Part shown: in pieces, positions 1-6,135 of the stretch
How positions within the stretch are numbered: the stretch's first letter is position 1
Layout: every line of letters starts with the position of its first letter
Assembly: GCA_947381875.1 (NCBI GenBank)
Contig: CANCXY010000051.1
Span: forward strand, 1 to 15,905
Direction of reading: 5' to 3'
DNA: 15,905 nucleotides
From: an uncultured Clostridia bacterium
Lineage (GTDB): Bacteria > Bacillota > Clostridia > Oscillospirales > Ruminococcaceae
Made by a program: the position numbers and the translations under genes
Notes under the pieces: generated by a model
The model's database searches: none
Told to the model about the DNA's origin: nothing
Seen by the model: the letters and a program-made list of their open reading frames with translations, nothing else

Positions 1-13
1 GCCTCGGCGCCGG

Positions 14-103
14 CCCGGGCGGCCGCCCGGCGGCGTCCAGAGGCAGGGCCTCGGGCAGGTCCGGGCAGCGCCCGGCAGGATTCCAAAGGGCGGCGCCCTT
101 TGG
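14..103 (+). repeat. Modular palindrome array A1
   Basis: Four hairpin modules follow one another: CCGGGC/GCCCGG (14-29), CCAGAGGC/GGCCTCgGG (37-53), CCGGGC-agc-GCCCGG (61-75) and CCAAAGGGC-ggc-GCCCTTTGG (83-103). They are joined by short linkers such as GCAGGT and CAGGATT. The same modules and linkers recur at 1618-1785 and 2840-2926. The array directly abuts the stop codon of the flotillin gene (105-107). The function is unknown; it resembles a REP-type intergenic repeat. Confidence 0.8.
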
Positions 104-104
104 G

Positions 105-1595
105 TCACGCCTGCGGCTCCGCCGCTGGCGTGACAGGCGGCGCGGGGACGGGGGGATTGCCGGGTTCGGCGGCGAGCTTGCCGCCCAGGAAGCCGGAGAG
201 GACGCTGGCGAGGTCGACGCCGGTACTCTCTTTCAGGCCGTCCGTCACCTGGGTGACGGTCTGCATGATGTCGCGGGTGAGCTTGGCGGAATTGCCGTCG
301 CCGTACATGGTGATCTTGTCCACCTGGGCGAGGGGGGCGGCGGCGTTTTTCACCACATCGGGCAGGGCGTTGAAGTACATTTCCAGCACGGCGGCGCGGC
401 CCATCTTTGCCATCGCCTCGGCTTTCTTCTCGACGCCCTCGGCCTCCGCAAGGCCCTTCGCGCGGATGGCTTCGGCTTCCGCCAGCGCTTTCGCGCGGAT
501 ACCTTCGGCCTCCTGCTCGCGGGCGTATTTTTCGGCGGCGGCCTGCACCTTCATGGCCTCGGCCTGCTGTTCCAGCTCATACTTTTTGGCCTCGGCCTCG
601 CGCTGGCGCTCGTAGAGGTCGGCGTCGGCTTTCTGCTGGCGAGCGAAGCGGTCGGCCTCGGCCTTTTTCTTCACCTGCGCGTCCAGCGACTGTTCCATGA
701 CCTCGGCTTCCTTCTGCTTCAACAGGATTTCTTTTTCCTGCTTGGCGATGTTGGCCTCGGCTGTGGTAATCTCAATGGATTTGCGCTGTTCCTCCTCCTG
801 AATGCGGTAGGCGGCGTCGGCCTCGGCTTTCTTGGCGTCGCTTACCTTTTTCAGCTCGGCCTCGCGGATGGCAAGTTCCGTCTTTTTCTGGGCGATCTCC
901 TGCGCGGCGGCCACCTCGGCGTCATTGGACTCCTTGCGGGCGATAGCGCGCGCTTTCGCGATCTCCTTCTCGCTGACGGCGCGGGAGATAGCGGCGTTTT
1001 TCTGAATTTTGACGATATTATCGACGCCCAGGTTTTCAATGACCGCGCTGTCGTCGACAAAGTTCTGCACGTTAAAACTGACGATATCCAGCCCCATAGC
1101 GGCGAGGTCCGGTTCCGCGTTTTCCTTCACGAGGTTCGCGAATTTCTGGCGGTCGGAGACCATCTCCTGAAGCTCCATTTTGCCGACGATCTCGCGCATA
1201 TTGCCTTCCAGCACTTCGCGGGCGACGCTGGCGATATAGTCGACCTTGCGGTTCAGAAAGTTCTGCGCTGCCAGGTTCAAAAGGTCTGGCGTGTCGCTGA
1301 TCTTGACGTTGACGGCGGCATCGACTTTGATGTTGATATAGTCGGCTGTGGGCACGGCGCTGGACGTTTTCACGTCGATCGGGATAAGCTGCAAACTCAA
1401 CTGGTCCTTTTTCTCAAAAAACGGGATTTTAATGCCCGCTTTGCCAATCAGCACCTTCGGCGTCTTGCGCAGGCCGGAGATAATGTAGGCGGTATCGGGC
1501 GAGGCTTTCACATACCCCGTCGCAAAAATAAGGATAAGGAGCAGCACGACAACAGCGACAGGCGCAAGTATCGTAACCAAAAACGTAGTAGGCAT
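105..1595 (-). CDS. Flotillin-family SPFH membrane scaffold protein (FloT/YuaG-like)
   Basis: The product has 496 aa, close to the length of bacterial flotillins. It has one N-terminal membrane segment (about residues 4-27), an SPFH/PHB domain (about 30-200), then a long charged coiled coil (about 200-400) rich in AEA/AEAE repeats, and a Pro/Ala-rich C-terminus. Flotillins oligomerise on the inner face of the membrane and organise functional membrane microdomains; that role is known for the family, not shown here. The start at 1595 is supported by an AAGGAGGG ribosome site 5-6 nt upstream. It is the third gene of a minus-strand operon after an NfeD-like protein and a shorter SPFH protein, a pairing typical of flotillins. 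The gap to the upstream gene (1596-1851) is filled by a palindrome array and a short hairpin. The stop codon touches array A1. Confidence 0.93.
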   Translation of the reverse strand: MPTTFLVTILAPVAVVVLLLILIFATGYVKASPDTAYIISGLRKTPKVLIGKAGIKIPFFEKKDQLSLQLIPIDVKTSSAVPTADYINIKVDAAVNVKISDTPDLLNLAAQNFLNRKVDYIASVAREVLEGNMREIVGKMELQEMVSDRQKFANLVKENAEPDLAAMGLDIVSFNVQNFVDDSAVIENLGVDNIVKIQKNAAISRAVSEKEIAKARAIARKESNDAEVAAAQEIAQKKTELAIREAELKKVSDAKKAEADAAYRIQEEEQRKSIEITTAEANIAKQEKEILLKQKEAEVMEQSLDAQVKKKAEADRFARQQKADADLYERQREAEAKKYELEQQAEAMKVQAAAEKYAREQEAEGIRAKALAEAEAIRAKGLAEAEGVEKKAEAMAKMGRAAVLEMYFNALPDVVKNAAAPLAQVDKITMYGDGNSAKLTRDIMQTVTQVTDGLKESTGVDLASVLSGFLGGKLAAEPGNPPVPAPPVTPAAEPQA

Positions 1596-1617
1596 AAGTA
1601 CCCTCCTTCTCTTTCAC

Positions 1618-1785
1618 GGGCGTTTCCAACGCCCGCCGGGCTGCCGCCCGGACCTGCCCAAAGGGCGCTGCCCTTTGGAATCCTGCCAGAGGCTCTGCCT
1701 CTGGACTCCGCCAAAGGGGGCAAGCCCCCTTTGGAATCCCATCATGCGCAAAAACGTTGTTTTTGCGCGCCCTGTTTTGGAGGAT
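1618..1785 (-). repeat. Modular palindrome array A2 (six hairpins)
   Basis: Read on the minus strand, the order is a GCGCAAAAAC/GTTTTTGCGC hairpin, linker ATGATGGGATT, a CCAAAGGGGGC/CCCCCTTTGG-type hairpin, CGGAGT, CCAGAGGC/GCCTCTGG, CAGGATT, CCAAAGGGC/GCCCTTTGG, GCAGGT, CCGGGC/GCCCGG, and GGGCGTT/AACGCCC. Loops are about 3-4 nt. It fills most of the 256-nt gap between the two SPFH genes, and has no ribosome site or convincing ORF of its own. Its first modules match the truncated array at the right edge of the window (15863-15905). Confidence 0.85.
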
Positions 1786-1811
1786 GGGCAAGATATGGGG
1801 ATAATTTTGCG

Positions 1812-1841
1812 ATTTCCCCCGCCCAGCGGGCGGGGGGGATT
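1812..1841. repeat. Short CCCCGCCC-type hairpin
   Basis: TCCCCCGCCC-agc-GGGCGGGGGGGA lies 10 nt beyond the stop of the short SPFH gene on the minus strand. It belongs to the short hairpin family found at eight other places here. No T-run follows on the minus strand, so it is not a classical terminator. Confidence 0.7.
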
Positions 1842-1851
1842 CAAAGGCGGT

Positions 1852-2745
1852 TTATTTCTCGGAAACAGTTTCTTTGGCGGCGGCTAACAGGCCCGTCAGG
1901 TTCTGGATCTCGCTGGGGATGATGAGCTTTGTGGCCTTGCCGTCGGCTACCTTCTGGAGCGCTTCAAGGCTCTTGAGGGCAAGCACTTTGTCGTTGGGCG
2001 CGGCCTCGTTCAGCAGGCGGATGGAATCCGCAAGCGCTTTCTGGACCTCTATAATGGCCTGCGCTTCGCCCTGCGCCTCACGGATGCGCTGTTCGCGCAC
2101 AGCGTCCGCCCGCAGGATGGCGCTCTCCTTCTCGCCTTCGGCTACCAGGATGGCGCTGCGCTTCTCGCCCTCGGCCCGCAGGATGCTCTCACGGCGCTGG
2201 CGTTCGGCCTTCATCTGCTTCTCCATCGCGTCCTGGATCTCCGCCGGCGGGATGATGTTCTTGACCTCGACACGGTTTACCTTGATGCCCCACTTGTCAG
2301 TGGCCTCATCGAGGATGGCCGTGATCTTCGTGTTGATGGTGTCGCGGCTGGTGAGCGTGTGGTCCAGCTCCATGTCGCCGATGATGTTGCGCAGCGTGGT
2401 CGCGCACAGGTTCTCAATGGCCGAGAGCGGGCGCTCCACGCCATAGGTGAACATCTTCGCGTCCGTAATCTGGAAGAATACAACAGTGTCGATCTGCATT
2501 GTCACGTTGTCCCGCGTAATCACAGGCTGCGGCTTGAAATCCACCACCTGCTCCTTCATGGAGACCTTTTTGGCAATGCGTGTGATAAACGGCGTCTTGA
2601 AATGGAACCCCGCGTTCCAGGTCGTGCTGTAAACGCCCATGCTCTCAATGACGTAGGCATACGCCTGCGGCACGATTGCGATGTTCGATACCACGATGAT
2701 CAGCAAGATCACCAGCAGAACAATAAGAATGATGGGAAACGGCAT
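1852..2745 (-). CDS. SPFH/band-7 (stomatin/QmcA-like) membrane protein
   Basis: The product has 297 aa from the ATG at 2745. I preferred this start to the longer frame (to 2832) because AAAGGAGGAA lies just upstream and the protein then opens with a membrane anchor (MPFPIILIVLLVILLIIVV). The PHB/SPFH domain spans about residues 27-190. It is followed by an amphipathic helical region with repeated RAEGE/VAEGE units (about 190-240) and a short tail. Length and plan match the QmcA/stomatin group, which form ring-like membrane assemblies and are usually encoded beside an NfeD-family protein, as here. The nfeD-like gene lies upstream and the large flotillin downstream, all on the minus strand, so a three-gene operon is likely. 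The substrate or partner of the complex cannot be read from sequence. Confidence 0.93.
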   Translation of the reverse strand: MPFPIILIVLLVILLIIVVSNIAIVPQAYAYVIESMGVYSTTWNAGFHFKTPFITRIAKKVSMKEQVVDFKPQPVITRDNVTMQIDTVVFFQITDAKMFTYGVERPLSAIENLCATTLRNIIGDMELDHTLTSRDTINTKITAILDEATDKWGIKVNRVEVKNIIPPAEIQDAMEKQMKAERQRRESILRAEGEKRSAILVAEGEKESAILRADAVREQRIREAQGEAQAIIEVQKALADSIRLLNEAAPNDKVLALKSLEALQKVADGKATKLIIPSEIQNLTGLLAAAKETVSEK

Positions 2746-2839
2746 GATGATTCCTCCTTTATTTCTGCGCCCGCGTATGCGGGCGCTGGATTCCTGTGAT
2801 TCGCCTGCGCTCTGGTGCTGGGATCCAGACACCCTCAGC

Positions 2840-2926
2840 GCAAACAGGATGGGTTTCCAAAGGGGCTGCGCCCCTTTGGCGGAGTCCAGAGGCAGCGCCT
2901 CTGGCAGGTCCGGGCGGCAGCCCGGC
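2840..2926 (+). repeat. Modular palindrome array A3
   Basis: After GCGCAAACAGGATGGGTTT come three hairpins: CCAAAGGGGC-tgc-GCCCCTTTGG, linker CGGAGT, CCAGAGGC-agc-GCCTCTGG, linker CAGGT, and CCGGGC-ggca-GCCCGG. Module order and linkers match A2 but on the opposite strand. It lies between the nfeD-like gene and the SPFH gene. It ends exactly where the stop codon of the out-of-frame NfeD tail begins (2927). Confidence 0.85.
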
Positions 2927-3045
2927 CTATACGACGACGGGTTCGCGGGATGCTTCCGCCTCCGGCGCTTCCGGCTCCGGGGTTTCTTCCGGCACAGCCT
3001 CCTCTACGGTGGAGCTGGACGGTTCGGGCGCTTTCGCCGCGCTCA
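2927..3045 (-). pseudogene. Out-of-frame acidic tail of the NfeD-like protein
   Basis: Immediately after the NfeD stop, the -1 frame on the minus strand is open for about 39 codons. It encodes a low-complexity Ala/Pro/Glu tail (…APEPSSSTVEEAVPEE…, then …TPEPEAPEAEASREPVVV) and ends in TAG at 2929-2927. Codon use matches the neighbours (GAG, GCG, CCG). The tail has no start codon or ribosome site of its own. It is best read as a C-terminal extension of the NfeD-like protein cut off by a one-base deletion or a sequencing error; programmed frameshifting is less likely. Confidence 0.55.
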
Positions 3046-3468
3046 GCGCTTTACCAGGAGGGTCGCGCCGTCTATGTCCAGCACTTCGCACAGCGCGCCT
3101 TCCTCCAGGGCTTCGCCGCTATAGGCCTGCCAGTCCACGCCGTCCAGGCGCACGCGCCCCGCCGCACCCGGCTGGATGGCGGCGATTACCCGCGCCTTGC
3201 GGCCTACGTTGAGGTCCGCGTTCGTGGGTACGGGACGCCGGTGCCGGAGTTTCTGCGCCAGCGGCTTCGTCGCTATGACCGCCACCGCGCTTACCACGCC
3301 GAATACGATAAACTGTACCGTCCAGGACCCGGTGAACGCGGTGGTGATGAGCGCCGCCCCCGCGCCAATGGCAAACCAGATGCCAACCAGATTCACCGTC
3401 GCTGCCTCCAGCACGATGGATGCGATGAGCAGCAGCAGCCAGACAAATTGTGCTGTTGTGAATGTCAT
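3043..3468 (-). CDS. NfeD-like membrane protein (short form, OB-fold)
   Basis: The product has 141 aa from the ATG at 3468, which has AGGAAA just upstream. The longer frame to 3690 runs through hairpin repeats and is rejected. About residues 6-65 form roughly three membrane segments. Residues 80-141 form a small beta-rich domain (VGRKARVIAAIQPGAAGRV … GALCEVLDIDG) typical of the NfeD C-terminal OB-fold. Short NfeD proteins are encoded next to SPFH proteins and are thought to act with them at the membrane. Here it is the first gene of the operon, followed by both SPFH genes. The frame stops with TGA at 3045-3043, but the -1 frame continues as an acidic tail to 2927, so the annotated end may reflect a frameshift. 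Confidence 0.88.
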   Translation of the reverse strand: MTFTTAQFVWLLLLIASIVLEAATVNLVGIWFAIGAGAALITTAFTGSWTVQFIVFGVVSAVAVIATKPLAQKLRHRRPVPTNADLNVGRKARVIAAIQPGAAGRVRLDGVDWQAYSGEALEEGALCEVLDIDGATLLVKR

Positions 3469-3529
3469 CTTTTTCCTGCCTTTCTGCCGCGTCAGCGCGC
3501 GGACTTCGTTGGTGGGGAGCGTTTTTACT

Positions 3530-3560
3530 GGTTCTTCCCCGCCTCCGGCGGGGAAGAACC
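3530..3560. repeat. Short hairpin in the nfeD leader (perfect 14-bp stem)
   Basis: GGTTCTTCCCCGCC-tcc-GGCGGGGAAGAACC is a perfect stem with a 3-nt loop in the 5' leader of the nfeD-like operon. It has the core of the short hairpin family with its own outer arms. It could shape the leader RNA, but no T-run follows it on the minus strand. Confidence 0.75.
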
Positions 3561-3581
3561 GCGGGATTTGCCGCTTCCCGC

Positions 3582-3610
3582 TGTTCCCCCTCCCTGCGGG
3601 CGGAGGAACA
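3582..3610. repeat. Short hairpin in the nfeD leader (imperfect)
   Basis: TGTTCCCCCTCCC-tgc-GGGCGGAGGAACA has two mismatches. It is a second family copy in the same leader, 21 nt from the first. Between them, GCGGG and CCCGC (3561-3581) can form a further small stem. Confidence 0.65.
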
Positions 3611-3672
3611 TATGAAAGCGCTTCCGCTCCGAATTTTGGGTTTCGGGCCCTTCCCTCTCTCGCGATGGTATT

Positions 3673-3701
3673 AGTATACCATATTGACAACCGTTTGACA
3701 A
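3673..3701 (-). promoter_or_regulatory. Sigma-A-type promoter of the nfeD-SPFH-flotillin operon
   Basis: On the minus strand, -35 TTGTCA (3701-3696), a 17-nt spacer, and -10 TATACT (3678-3673). Predicted start is near 3666, giving a ~200-nt leader carrying the two short hairpins before the nfeD-like gene. Confidence 0.7.
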
Positions 3702-3814
3702 ACCGCGAAATTGCCCGATTTGACGGGATTCGGACGGTTTGGGGCGGATTTCACACGCTGCGGCCCCCGCGCACAGCCGGGCGGGGCGGGGCGCGGGCGC
3801 GCCCGATAGGGCTT

Positions 3815-3844
3815 TCTTTTCCCCTGCCCGCAGGGTGGAAAAAC
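3815..3844. repeat. Short CCCCGCCC-type hairpin (imperfect)
   Basis: TTTTCCCCTGCCC-gca-GGGTGGAAAAA is a family copy with imperfect pairing. It lies about 45 nt downstream of the possible minus-strand promoter at 3891-3919. A half copy (AGGGTGGAAA) appears at about 3937-3946. Confidence 0.5.
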
Positions 3845-3890
3845 ACAGAAAAGTCTGGTTTGCTTTTGTGTTCTTCCTCTTATATATCCT

Positions 3891-3919
3891 ATTATAGTAG
3901 ATAAACGCGGGAAAGGCAA
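3891..3919 (-). promoter_or_regulatory. Possible second minus-strand promoter
   Basis: -35 TTGCCT (3919-3914), a 17-nt spacer and -10 TATAAT (3896-3891) on the minus strand. No ORF follows closely. It may be a distal promoter for the nfeD operon or start an untranslated RNA. Confidence 0.4.
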
Positions 3920-4018
3920 ACAAATCTTTCGTCCTGAGGGTGGAAATTCTGTGAAATTTCTGGTGCTTTCGCCCAAATCCGCGCCGGGGGAATGGAAAAG
4001 AATCGGCGAAAATACATC

Positions 4019-4047
4019 TTGTTTTTCCCGGCCCAGTCCGGTACAAT
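4019..4047 (+). promoter_or_regulatory. Promoter of the purine permease gene
   Basis: -35 TTGTTT (4019-4024), a 17-nt spacer and -10 TACAAT (4042-4047). The predicted start near 4054 leaves a leader of about 138 nt before the gene. The leader holds ACGGG-acaagc-CCCGT followed by TTTT (4099-4117) and TGGG-ctgtat-CCCA (about 4146-4159) ahead of the ribosome site. Confidence 0.7.
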
Positions 4048-4191
4048 AGATATATATTTTTTCTTTTTGGGCGCAGGCTGCCCGGATTTGCGGCATTTAC
4101 GGGACAAGCCCCGTTTTGCACAGGGTCGGCGTCCGCACCGCCGGTGTGGGCTGTATCCCATCCTGTTTTGTTAGCTGTGAGGAGGAAACGT

Positions 4192-5613
4192 ATGGAAAAT
4201 CTCTTTCACCTGAAGGAAAACCGCACCGACGTGAGGACCGAGATCATCGCCGGGCTTTCGACGTTCATGACGATGGCGTACATCATCGCCCTGAACCCGA
4301 ACCTGCTGACGAACTTTGACGTGGGTTCCGCGCTGTGGAACGGCGTGTTCCTGGCTACCTGCATCGCCTCCGCGATTGGTATGTTCGTGATGGCGTTCCT
4401 GGCCAACAAGCCGTTCGCAATGGCCCCCGGCATGGGCCTGAACAGCTTCTTCGCGCTGGTCGTGGCGAATATCGCCGGCCTGACGGGCATGAGCTATGTG
4501 GAATCGTTCCAGTCCGCGCTTGTCATCATCTTCATAGAGGGCGTCGTGTTCGTCGTACTCTCGGTGCTGAATATCCGTGAGAAGATTGTCGACGCCATCC
4601 CGCTCGGCGTGCGCCTGGGCATCGGCCCCGCCATCGGCCTGATGCTGATGAATATTGGCCTCGGCTCGAACGCGGGCATCTACTCCGAGGCGGGCGGCCC
4701 GTTCTATGTGATGCGCGATTTCTTCGGCGCGCTGACCCCCAGCGTCGCAAAGAACAGTATGGGTTCCGGCTACGGCGCGATGGTGCTGGCCGTTGTGACG
4801 ATGTTCATCGGCCTGTTCGCCATCATCATGCTGGACCACAAGAAAGTGCGCGGCTCCGTGCTGATCGGCATGCTGATCGCCTCTGTGATCCACTGGGCCG
4901 GTTCGGCGCTGTTCCTGCACACGAACCCGTTCGCCTCGCTGGCGGGCGCGTCGTTCCTGCCGCCGTTCGGCGATATGGTATCCACTACGCTGTTCAAGTT
5001 CAATTTCTCCGGCTTCTTGAGCATGGGCCTGTTTACGGCCATCACGCTGGTGGTTACGTTCTGCATGATCGATATGTTCGACACCATCGGCACGCTCGTG
5101 GGCACGGCCTCCCGCGCGGGCATGGTGGACAAAGAGGGCAAGATGCCCAACATGAAGGAAGCGCTGCTGGCCGACGCCGTGGGCACCGTCGCGGGCGCCT
5201 GCACGGGCACTTCGACCGTCACAACGTTCGTGGAATCCGCCGCGGGCGTGGAAGCGGGCGGACGCACCGGACTCACCGCGCTGACGACCGGCATCATGTT
5301 CCTGCTGTGCATGTTCATTGCCCCGATTGCGGCGGTGATTCCCGCCCCGGCCACATCCGCCGCGCTGATCTATGTCGGCGTGCTGATGCTGGGCGGCCTG
5401 AGCAAGATCAATTTCAACGACCAGACCCAGCTTGTGCCTGTGGCACTGATGCTCATCGCCATGCCGATCTCCGGCTCGATCGGGCATGCCATCGGCATTG
5501 GGCTGATCGCGTACACCGTGCTGAAGCTCTGCTCCGGCAAAGCAAAGGATGTTTCGGTGCTGACGTATGTGATTTCGGCGCTGTTCCTTATCAAGTTCTT
5601 TGTGGTGGCGTAA
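4192..5613 (+). CDS. pbuG: NCS2-family purine (guanine/hypoxanthine/adenine) permease, AzgA/PbuG type
   Basis: The product has 473 aa. I chose the ATG at 4192 over the upstream frame start (4144) because GAGGAGGAAA lies 5-6 nt before it and MENLFHLKENRTDVRTEII matches the usual start of the family. Family marks are the N-terminal EIIAGLSTFMTMAYIIALNP, FAMAPGMGLNSFFA (about residues 77-90), FDTIGTLVG mid-protein and TSTVTTFVESAAGVEAGGRT later, within a polytopic inner-membrane protein. AzgA-like NCS2 carriers import purine bases by proton symport. The choice among guanine, hypoxanthine and adenine cannot be made from sequence. It is a single-gene unit with its own promoter and a strong terminator. 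No purine riboswitch is recognisable in the leader. Confidence 0.94.
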   Translation: MENLFHLKENRTDVRTEIIAGLSTFMTMAYIIALNPNLLTNFDVGSALWNGVFLATCIASAIGMFVMAFLANKPFAMAPGMGLNSFFALVVANIAGLTGMSYVESFQSALVIIFIEGVVFVVLSVLNIREKIVDAIPLGVRLGIGPAIGLMLMNIGLGSNAGIYSEAGGPFYVMRDFFGALTPSVAKNSMGSGYGAMVLAVVTMFIGLFAIIMLDHKKVRGSVLIGMLIASVIHWAGSALFLHTNPFASLAGASFLPPFGDMVSTTLFKFNFSGFLSMGLFTAITLVVTFCMIDMFDTIGTLVGTASRAGMVDKEGKMPNMKEALLADAVGTVAGACTGTSTVTTFVESAAGVEAGGRTGLTALTTGIMFLLCMFIAPIAAVIPAPATSAALIYVGVLMLGGLSKINFNDQTQLVPVALMLIAMPISGSIGHAIGIGLIAYTVLKLCSGKAKDVSVLTYVISALFLIKFFVVA

Positions 5614-5627
5614 CCGCTGAGGAATTT

Positions 5628-5660
5628 ATCCCCCGTGCCGCGGCACGGGGGATTTTTTCT
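5628..5660 (+). terminator. Rho-independent terminator of the purine permease
   Basis: A perfect inverted repeat, ATCCCCCGTGCCG and its complement (5628-5653), is followed by a T-run (TTTTTT at 5653-5658). It lies 15 nt after the permease stop codon. Confidence 0.92.
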
Positions 5661-5671
5661 TGGGCAATATC

Positions 5672-5700
5672 TTGACATTTTCGGCCTGCGGGAGTATAAT
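5672..5700 (+). promoter_or_regulatory. Perfect consensus promoter of a small RNA
   Basis: TTGACA (5672-5677), 17-nt spacer, TATAAT (5695-5700): both hexamers and the spacing are ideal. No ORF with a ribosome site follows; a strong terminator lies only about 70 nt downstream. Confidence 0.85.
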
Positions 5701-5706
5701 AGCAAC

Positions 5707-5782
5707 CGTAAGGCGGCATCCTCTGTAATGTGCCGCGCCGTGAAGTGGGCTTGAATTGCTGGTATCAATTCAAGCCTTTTTT
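5707..5782 (+). ncRNA. Predicted ~76-nt small RNA, antisense to the 29-aa peptide mRNA
   Basis: It is bounded by a perfect promoter and a strong intrinsic terminator: GGCTTGAATTG (5748-5758), 7-nt loop, complement CAATTCAAGCC (5766-5776), then six T. The 5' half can form GCGGCA/TGCCGC (5713-5718 with 5731-5736). The RNA ends on the stop codon of the minus-strand peptide gene (5781-5783), so it is fully complementary to that mRNA's 3' UTR if the mRNA reads on. This matches the convergent, 3'-overlapping arrangement of B. subtilis txpA/RatA and bsrG/SR4. Expression and function are inferred. Confidence 0.6.
5748..5782 (+). terminator. Intrinsic terminator of the small RNA
   Basis: An 11-bp perfect stem with 7-nt loop CTGGTAT and a six-T tract. 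On the minus strand the hairpin forms too but lacks a downstream T-run, so termination should favour the plus strand. Confidence 0.85.
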
Positions 5783-5870
5783 AATGGGCTAACGGCGAAA
5801 AGTAAATGACAAAAGCGAGCTGCAGCAGCAGGAGCAAGAAGCGCAACACTTTTGCCAGCTTTTCCCGCAT
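5781..5870 (-). CDS. 29-aa hydrophobic peptide, candidate type I toxin
   Basis: The ATG at 5870 is preceded by GGAGAGGGAG with a 7-nt spacing. The product is a basic, amphipathic start (MREKLAKVLR) followed by a leucine-rich membrane span (FLLLLLQLAFVIYF) and SPLAH. Size and plan fit the small membrane toxins of type I systems, although I recognise no known family. A promoter with a consensus -35 lies at 5945-5973, and a convergent small RNA overlaps the stop codon and the 3' UTR. An overlapping frame from an ATG at 5882 gives a 39-aa Ala-rich product with poorer ribosome-site spacing, and is less likely. It could also be a regulatory or leader peptide. Confidence 0.55.
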   Translation of the reverse strand: MREKLAKVLRFLLLLLQLAFVIYFSPLAH

Positions 5871-5944
5871 TACGACACTCCCTCTCCATTCAGACTGCGC
5901 CTGCCCTCCTTTCTGGGGATGCCGCCATTACGACTGCATTTATT

Positions 5945-5973
5945 AGGATACCAGATATCGAAATATATGTCAA
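5945..5973 (-). promoter_or_regulatory. Promoter of the 29-aa peptide gene
   Basis: On the minus strand, TTGACA (5973-5968), 17-nt spacer, TATCCT (5950-5945). Predicted start near 5938 gives a ~68-nt leader ending in the GGAGAGGGAG ribosome site. The leader contains GGCGGCATCC, also present in the convergent small RNA. Confidence 0.7.
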
Positions 5974-6057
5974 TTTGCGGTGCGTGGTTTTCGCTATTGG
6001 CATGGGGGCTGCTCGTGTGTATTGTTCCGAATCAAGTTCCTTGTGGCAGCGCCCGGC

Positions 6058-6086
6058 TTGACATTTTGCACCGCGCGGGGTATAGT
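6058..6086 (+). promoter_or_regulatory. Promoter of the MATE transporter gene
   Basis: TTGACA (6058-6063), 17-nt spacer, TATAGT (6081-6086), about 50 nt before the ATG at 6136. Confidence 0.8.
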
Positions 6087-6135
6087 GCTATAAAGATAAG
6101 AAATTTTTGCCGATGCGCAGAAAGGGACAGATTGC

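Larger units (their letters stand above)
3702..4018. other. Divergent intergenic region without genes
   Basis: I see no convincing CDS in this stretch between the nfeD-like operon and the purine permease. It holds a GC-rich part (about 3740-3810), a short CCCCTGCCC-type hairpin (3815-3844), an AT-rich island (about 3870-3905) with a possible minus-strand promoter, and the upstream flank of the permease promoter. Confidence 0.6.

Noticed and set aside
1618..1785. CRISPR array
   Set aside because: The repeated units are different palindromes with very short linkers; there is no constant direct repeat with unique spacers and no cas gene nearby.
4054..4191. Classical purine riboswitch upstream of the purine permease
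   Set aside because: The conserved loop and junction bases of the purine aptamer could not be found; only small unrelated stems are present.
4171..5487. 438-codon minus-strand open frame opposite the purine permease
   Set aside because: It is a His/Arg/Gln-rich shadow caused by G/C-ending codons in the real gene.
5765..5882. Alternative 39-codon frame (MERECRNAGK…) overlapping the 29-aa peptide
   Set aside because: Its ATG lies about 15 nt from the upstream GGAGG, too far, and the product has a less coherent profile; the 29-aa frame has an ideal ribosome site.
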